This document shows positions 59,849-64,000 of a DNA stretch of 64,000 bases, one piece after another. The notes beneath the pieces are model-generated. The model saw only the letters and a program-made list of their open reading frames with translations, did not search any database and had not been told where the DNA came from. Positions within the stretch are counted from its first letter, which is position 1, and each line of letters begins with the position of its first letter. The position numbers and the translations under genes were made by a program. Origin of the DNA: an uncultured Eubacteriales bacterium (GTDB taxonomy: Bacteria; Bacillota; Clostridia; Peptostreptococcales; Anaerovoracaceae); NCBI GenBank assembly GCA_900315125.1, contig OMXT01000008.1, positions 27,090 to 91,089 of the forward strand, read 5' to 3'.

Positions 59849-60180
59849 GGTACAAATCGGATCATAAGTTATATTGATTCAACTAAAACGTTTCAGAAAA
59901 TATAACTTTTACATTTCTCAATAGGGACTTTTTATATCGGCTGGCAAATTTTATATGTTCTGATATAACTGCTAGCTCATTTTACGTGTCTGCAAATCGT
60001 AAAGTTATATTTTTCTTACCAAGCAGATGTGGTTAATATAACGGTCAATCCAGTCTAAGCCTCCCAAATCGGATAAATTATATTTCTCAGCTCGTATTGC
60101 AGCAATCGATATAATTTTTGCCGCTGGCGGTATGGGCAGATTATATCAATCTGAACTTTGATGTCATAAAAATATAACTT
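59849..60180 (-). repeat. Five-unit half-site module, copy D (inverted)
   Basis: Read on the minus strand: units 60180-60138, 60117-60075, 60044-60002, 59971-59929 and 59908-59866, starts 63, 73, 73 and 63 nt apart. The tag GGTACAAATCGGATCA (59849-59864) is the complement of the copy C tag with one change. Interiors of units 2, 3 and 4 are nearly identical to those of copy C, so C and D are recent duplicates in opposite orientation. Confidence 0.92.
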
Positions 60181-60478
60181 CTGCCTTTTTAAGGATGTAC
60201 ACTACTCTTTGCTTGTATGCCAGGCAGTTTCCGTTCTCCATCCCAAATAAAAACAATCCGAAAGACTATTCTTTGTATTCTGAAAACAAAAATCTTGTAT
60301 TTAACGGTTGAATTAATATGCTTGACCGTGTATAATTAATCCAACGCAAAATTTATGCAGTTGGACGAATTAATATACGGCCGCTGGGCGCTGGCAGATA
60401 GCCGCTGGACGGCGGCAGCCAGCCGGCAGACCGCCAGCCGCAGCGTTACAGCAGTTTACATAATAAGGAGGGAGAACA
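60181..60478 (+). promoter_or_regulatory. argC promoter region with candidate arginine-repressor sites
   Basis: TTGAAT (60308-60313), 17-bp spacer, TATAAT (60331-60336). GAATTAATAT occurs at 60310-60319 and again near 60368-60377, and the promoter itself is AT-rich and partly symmetric, resembling ARG-box half-sites (TGAAT plus A/T). ArgR control is inference. The remaining 130 nt upstream shows nothing I can name. Confidence 0.6.
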
Positions 60479-61441
60479 TTGGCATTTCAGTCAAGGATCA
60501 CGCGGAACAAGGTTTATAAGGTATTCATCGACGGAGCCCACGGCACGACGGGCCTGAAGATCCACGAGTATCTGGATCCCAGGGAGGACATAGAGATCCT
60601 GACCCTGCCGGAAGAACGGCGAAAAGACCTGGGAGCACGTGTCCGAAGGGCTGAGGAAGCGGATGTTTCCATACTCTGTCTGCCGGATGACGCGGCAAGG
60701 GAGCTTGCGGACGCAGTCCCGGGTGACGTGCGGCTCATCGATACGTCGACGGCTCACCGGGTGGACCCGGACTGGGTCTACGGCATGGCGGAGCTTGCGC
60801 CGGACCAGAGAAAGCGAATCAAAAAGGCGAACCGAGTCGCCAATCCGGGCTGCCACGCTACAGGCTTCATCGCACTGGTTAAGCCGCTGGTGGCGGCGGG
60901 GGTCTGCGATCCCAAGTATCCCTTTACCTCATTCTGTGTCACGGGATATTCCGGGGGCGGCAAGAAGATGATCGCCCGACACCAGTCGCAGGATCGTCCG
61001 GACTACCTGAAAAGTCCGGGACAGTACGGCCTGCCTCAGAAGCACAAGCATCTGGCCGAGATGATGAAAATGACCGGCATAGCCTTTGCCCCTTCCTTTG
61101 AACCTATCGTCGGGGACTTCTACAGCGGCATGGTCATGTCCGTGCCCCTGCGCAGGGAGCTGATGTCCAGGGTCCTGGGACCGGGAGAGCTGCGGGATCT
61201 CTATGCGGAATACTACAAAGACGAGGCTTTGATCTCTGTCAACAGCGGATGGCCGGAGGACGGATTCATCCACGGCAGTGTAGCGGAAGGAAAAAATAAT
61301 CTGGAAATTTTCGTGGCGGGCAACGAAGACCGTCCCCTGGTCATCTCCAGATTTGACAACCTGGGCAAGGGCGCGTCGGGCGCCGCGGTCCAGAATATGA
61401 ATTTGATGCTTGGAATAGAAGAAACAAAGGGACTGATATAG
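60479..61441 (+). CDS. argC: N-acetyl-gamma-glutamyl-phosphate reductase
   Basis: 320 residues, the shorter type 2 ArgC. NAD(P) loop FIDGAHGTTGLKIHEYL at the N-terminus; active-site Cys in VANPGCHATGF (about residue 123). It reduces N-acetylglutamyl-phosphate to the semialdehyde, the third step of the acetylated arginine route. The start is TTG with AAGGAGGGA upstream. First gene of an argC-argB-argD operon under the promoter at 60308-60336. Confidence 0.93.
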   Translation: MAFQSRITRNKVYKVFIDGAHGTTGLKIHEYLDPREDIEILTLPEERRKDLGARVRRAEEADVSILCLPDDAARELADAVPGDVRLIDTSTAHRVDPDWVYGMAELAPDQRKRIKKANRVANPGCHATGFIALVKPLVAAGVCDPKYPFTSFCVTGYSGGGKKMIARHQSQDRPDYLKSPGQYGLPQKHKHLAEMMKMTGIAFAPSFEPIVGDFYSGMVMSVPLRRELMSRVLGPGELRDLYAEYYKDEALISVNSGWPEDGFIHGSVAEGKNNLEIFVAGNEDRPLVISRFDNLGKGASGAAVQNMNLMLGIEETKGLI

Positions 61442-61472
61442 TCCTTTGATATAGCCGAAAGGAGCAGTTCAA

Positions 61473-62363
61473 ATGGTAAGTCAGAAGGTGCTGGATAAAG
61501 CGGGAGTTCTCATTGAGGCACTGCCCTATATCCAGCGTTTCTATGGAAATATCATCGTTATTAAGTACGGCGGCGCCGCCATGAAGAACAAAGACCTGCA
61601 GCGACATGTGATCCAGGACGTTGTCCTGCTGAAAACTGTCGGCTTCCGTCCCATCGTGGTCCACGGCGGCGGCAGCGAGATCAGCAAATGGGCGGAGAAG
61701 ACGGGCATAGAACAGCACTTCCACAACGGCCTGCGCATCACGGATGAAAGCACGCTGGAGATCGCCAAGATGGTGCTGGCTAAGGTAAACAGCGAGCTGG
61801 TGGCCATGGCGGAGCGCATGGGCGCCCACGCTGTGGGGATCAGCGGGATCGACGGCTGTCTCATGACGGCTCATAAACAAATGCCTGACGGGGCGGATAT
61901 CGGATATGTGGGGGAGATCACGAATGTGAACACTCGGATCATAAGAGATATGCTGGAAAACGACTTTATTCCCTTTGTTTATCCCATCGCCGCCGACGAA
62001 GACGGGCAGGCCTACAATATCAACGCGGATCACGCCGCCAGCGCCATCGCGGAGGCGATGCGGGCGGACAAACTGGCCTTCCTCAGCGACATCGCCGGCG
62101 TGCTGGAAGACGTAGACGATCCGGAATCGGTCATTGCGGAGATCTACGCGGACGATGCGGAAAAGCTGATCCAGGATGGAACCATCAGCGGCGGTATGAT
62201 CCCGAAGATCCAGAACTGCGTGGACGCGGTCCGGGGCGGCGTCCGCAGGGTGCACATCATGGACGGCCGTCTGCCCCATTCCCTGCTGCTGGAATTTTTC
62301 ACAGACAAAGGCGTGGGTACGGCAGTGATGGCGCCGAGGGAAGAACGGTTCTATAAGGACTGA
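61473..62363 (+). CDS. argB: Acetylglutamate kinase
   Basis: 296 residues, amino-acid kinase fold. Visible: VIKYGGAAMKN (phosphate-binding Lys), VVHGGGSEI, FHNGLRIT and AFLSDIAGVLEDVDDPES. C-terminal GGMIPKIQNCVDAVRGG is typical. It phosphorylates N-acetylglutamate; many Bacillota forms are arginine-feedback inhibited through an N-terminal helix, which is present here (SQKVLDKAGVLIEALPYIQRF). GGAG precedes the ATG, 31 nt after argC. Confidence 0.95.
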   Translation: MVSQKVLDKAGVLIEALPYIQRFYGNIIVIKYGGAAMKNKDLQRHVIQDVVLLKTVGFRPIVVHGGGSEISKWAEKTGIEQHFHNGLRITDESTLEIAKMVLAKVNSELVAMAERMGAHAVGISGIDGCLMTAHKQMPDGADIGYVGEITNVNTRIIRDMLENDFIPFVYPIAADEDGQAYNINADHAASAIAEAMRADKLAFLSDIAGVLEDVDDPESVIAEIYADDAEKLIQDGTISGGMIPKIQNCVDAVRGGVRRVHIMDGRLPHSLLLEFFTDKGVGTAVMAPREERFYKD

Positions 62364-62414
62364 TTGCAGCGTGATTGCAGCGTGATTGCAGACTGATTGG
62401 AGGCGAGAGCAGTC

Positions 62415-63587
62415 ATGAATAGTCAGACGATTAAAGAAACCTATGATAAATATATCATTCATACATATAACCGGTATGACGTGGTATACGACCAGGCGGA
62501 GGGCGCGACAGTGTGGGATACCGATGGGAAGGAATACATAGACCTTGCCGCGGGTATCGGCGTCAACTGCCTCGGCTACGGTAACTCGGAATGGACCGGG
62601 GCTGTCATAAAGCAGCTGAATAAATTCCAGCACACGTCCAATCTTTTCTATCACGAGCCCGGCGCAGTGCTGGCCAGGAAAATTGTGGAGCGCAGCGGTC
62701 TGAACAAAGTCTTCTTCTGCAATTCCGGCGCAGAGGCTAATGAGGTGGCGTTTAAGATCGCCAGGAAATACGGCAATACCGTTGCGGACATCCATAAGAA
62801 TAATATCATCTACCTGAACACGTCCTTCCACGGCAGGACCATCACAACCGTGACGGCCACTGGTTCCTGCGGAAATCAGGAGCGGTTCGGACCGCTGACG
62901 CCGGGGCTGATCCAGATCGAAGCCAATAATATCGAACAGCTGAAGGAGGCGGTAGCCCAGTATAATCCCTGCGCGCTGATCATGGAACTGGTGCAGGGCG
63001 AAGGAGGCGTGACCGCGCTGGATCAGGTCTTTGTTGATGCCGCAGTGACCCTGTGCCGAAATAACGATATCCTGTTCATCGACGACGAAGTCCAGGCGGG
63101 CATCGGCCGCACAGGCAGGCTGTTTGCCTATGAATATTATGGCTTTCTGCCGGATCTGGTGTCCTTCGCCAAAGGCATCGGCGCCGGTCTGCCCATCGGC
63201 GGCGTTCTGGCAGGACCCAAAGCCTGCGACGTCATGGTTCCCGGGGATCACGGATCCACATTCGGCATGAATCCTGTGGTCTGCGCGGGAGGCGCCGTGG
63301 TGCTGGATACACTGGACGAGCCTTTTCTTGCCGGCGTAAGGGAAAAGGCGTACTATTTGCGGTCCCAGCTGGAGGCCATCGACGAGATAGAAAGCACCAC
63401 CGGCCTGGGCATGATGATCGGCATCAACCTGAAGACCAGAGACTTTCAGGAGACGGCGAAGGATCTGATCGCTGCCGGCGCCATCGTCATCACGGCCATA
63501 GACAAGATCCGTCTGCTGCCGCCCCTGACCATTACATATGAAGAGATCGACAAGGCGCTGGAAGTGTTCCGCAAGGTGCTGGGGTAA
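62415..63587 (+). CDS. argD: Acetylornithine aminotransferase
   Basis: 390 residues, class III PLP aminotransferase. Cofactor motifs: FFCNSGAEANEVAFKIAR (about residues 97-114), FIDDEVQAGIGRTG, and SFAKGIGAGLPIGGV with the Schiff-base Lys (about 257). It converts N-acetylglutamate semialdehyde to N-acetylornithine. The ATG at 62415 is chosen over TTG at 62397, which would put the ribosome site inside the coding region. A short tandem repeat of GCAGCGTGATT lies just upstream (62367-62390). No argJ or argF is in view. Confidence 0.95.
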   Translation: MNSQTIKETYDKYIIHTYNRYDVVYDQAEGATVWDTDGKEYIDLAAGIGVNCLGYGNSEWTGAVIKQLNKFQHTSNLFYHEPGAVLARKIVERSGLNKVFFCNSGAEANEVAFKIARKYGNTVADIHKNNIIYLNTSFHGRTITTVTATGSCGNQERFGPLTPGLIQIEANNIEQLKEAVAQYNPCALIMELVQGEGGVTALDQVFVDAAVTLCRNNDILFIDDEVQAGIGRTGRLFAYEYYGFLPDLVSFAKGIGAGLPIGGVLAGPKACDVMVPGDHGSTFGMNPVVCAGGAVVLDTLDEPFLAGVREKAYYLRSQLEAIDEIESTTGLGMMIGINLKTRDFQETAKDLIAAGAIVITAIDKIRLLPPLTITYEEIDKALEVFRKVLG

Positions 63588-63660
63588 GCGCCCGAATCGG
63601 CGCCCGGGCCGGCGCCCGGATGAATGCTTTGCTGACGCCGGAATTCTCCAGAAAAGGCAA
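63588..63660. other. Spacer after argD
   Basis: Low-complexity GGCGCCCGG-type repeats directly after the argD stop. No terminator recognised. Confidence 0.4.
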
Positions 63661-63922
63661 AAGTTCTATCGATATGCAGATTTTCTACAAAAAAATATAA
63701 TTTGTGGGACTGGCATGAGACAAAAGTTATATCAATTATTGCAAAATGTGATGAAAAATATACTCTAGACAAGAGTTAACGGCCTCAAGCACAAAAGCCC
63801 TGTCCGACCGTTATATCAGCCAGTTCTAAGTGTTGAAAAAATATAATTTTGCGACCTGTATATCGTCTGGTTGGATCAGAAGTTATATCAGAACATATAA
63901 AATCGGGCGGCTGATGGTCAAG
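63661..63922 (+). repeat. Half-site module, copy E (fourth unit decayed, no tag found)
   Basis: Units at 63661-63703, 63724-63765 and 63808-63849 are complete. The fourth starts AAGTTATATC at 63880 with the same AGAACATATAAAAT interior as copies C and D, but its right half-site position reads GATGGTCAA. Starts are 63, 84 and 72 nt apart. Lies downstream of argD. A short-repeat variant (ACAAAAGCCCTGTCC, 63791-63805) lies within it. Confidence 0.82.
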
Positions 63923-64000
63923 TCCTTTTTTGTGTGTAAATTAGAATTCAAGCAATTCTGATAATTTGGTTCTTCTGAGTGATTCCGTTGTCTACGATGA
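63923..64000. other. Right edge of window
   Basis: 78 nt with a T-run and no complete gene. GAATTCAAGC is followed by GCAATTCT, a weak inverted repeat. Nothing further supported. Confidence 0.4.

Overview
The window is about 56% G+C and densely coded. It looks like a chromosomal segment of a strictly anaerobic, saccharolytic member of the Bacillota (Clostridia-like). The indicators are a glycyl-radical enzyme with its SAM activase, MtaA/UroD-type methyltransferases, a long-form hibernation factor, a cdaA-cdaR pair, an LPXTG-type surface protein, GGAGG ribosome sites and several TTG/GTG starts. I cannot name the genus.

Layout. 1-4.9 kb: 3' part of a RecD2-like helicase, two tail-to-tail MtaA/UroD-like proteins, and a ComF-like phosphoribosyltransferase. 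4.9-5.2 kb: a structured gene-free stretch that may be an RNA. 5.2-22.6 kb: a raffinose/sucrose/galactose locus. It has a GH36 alpha-galactosidase, a sugar ABC transporter (lipoprotein, two permeases, separate ATPase), a YesL-like membrane protein, GH32 invertase, an odd ParB-like/BMP fusion, a phosphoesterase, amylosucrase, fructokinase, GalT and GalK. Together these can import an alpha-galactosyl-sucrose, split it, and feed galactose into the Leloir pathway and fructose/glucose into glycolysis. 23-31.8 kb: Hpf, a glycyl-radical enzyme with activase and amino-acid permease, an AraC regulator and an aldo/keto reductase. 32-40 kb: CdaA-CdaR-GlmS, SAH hydrolase, a YwlG-like protein and GltX. 40.6-49 kb: a small unknown protein, DnaE, PfkA, a flavodoxin, DinB and KptA. 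49.4-54.4 kb: a lower-GC accessory patch with a large surface protein, a decayed toxin next to an intact antitoxin, and a gene broken by an amber codon. 54.9-59.8 kb: two FAD proteins and an ABC-class ATPase. 60.5-63.6 kb: argC-argB-argD.

The most unusual signal is non-coding. In the right-hand 24 kb, five intergenic spaces (about 40.1-40.5, 46.5-46.9, 54.5-54.8, 59.8-60.2 and 63.7-63.9 kb) hold copies of one composite module. A full module has five units. Each unit is a left half-site AAGTTATATC and a right half-site ATATAACTT that together always span 42-43 nt, while the interior varies. Distances between unit starts are 62-63, 72-74, 84, 94 or 167 nt, all close to whole multiples of the 10.5-bp helical turn. 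Four of the modules end with the same tag, TGATCCGATTCGTACC or a near match, one base after the last unit. Two copies lie inverted around the 54.9-59.8 kb gene block. I do not recognise this element. A second, shorter repeat (GGAACAAAGCCCTGACCGG and variants) is scattered at gene ends and once inside dnaE.
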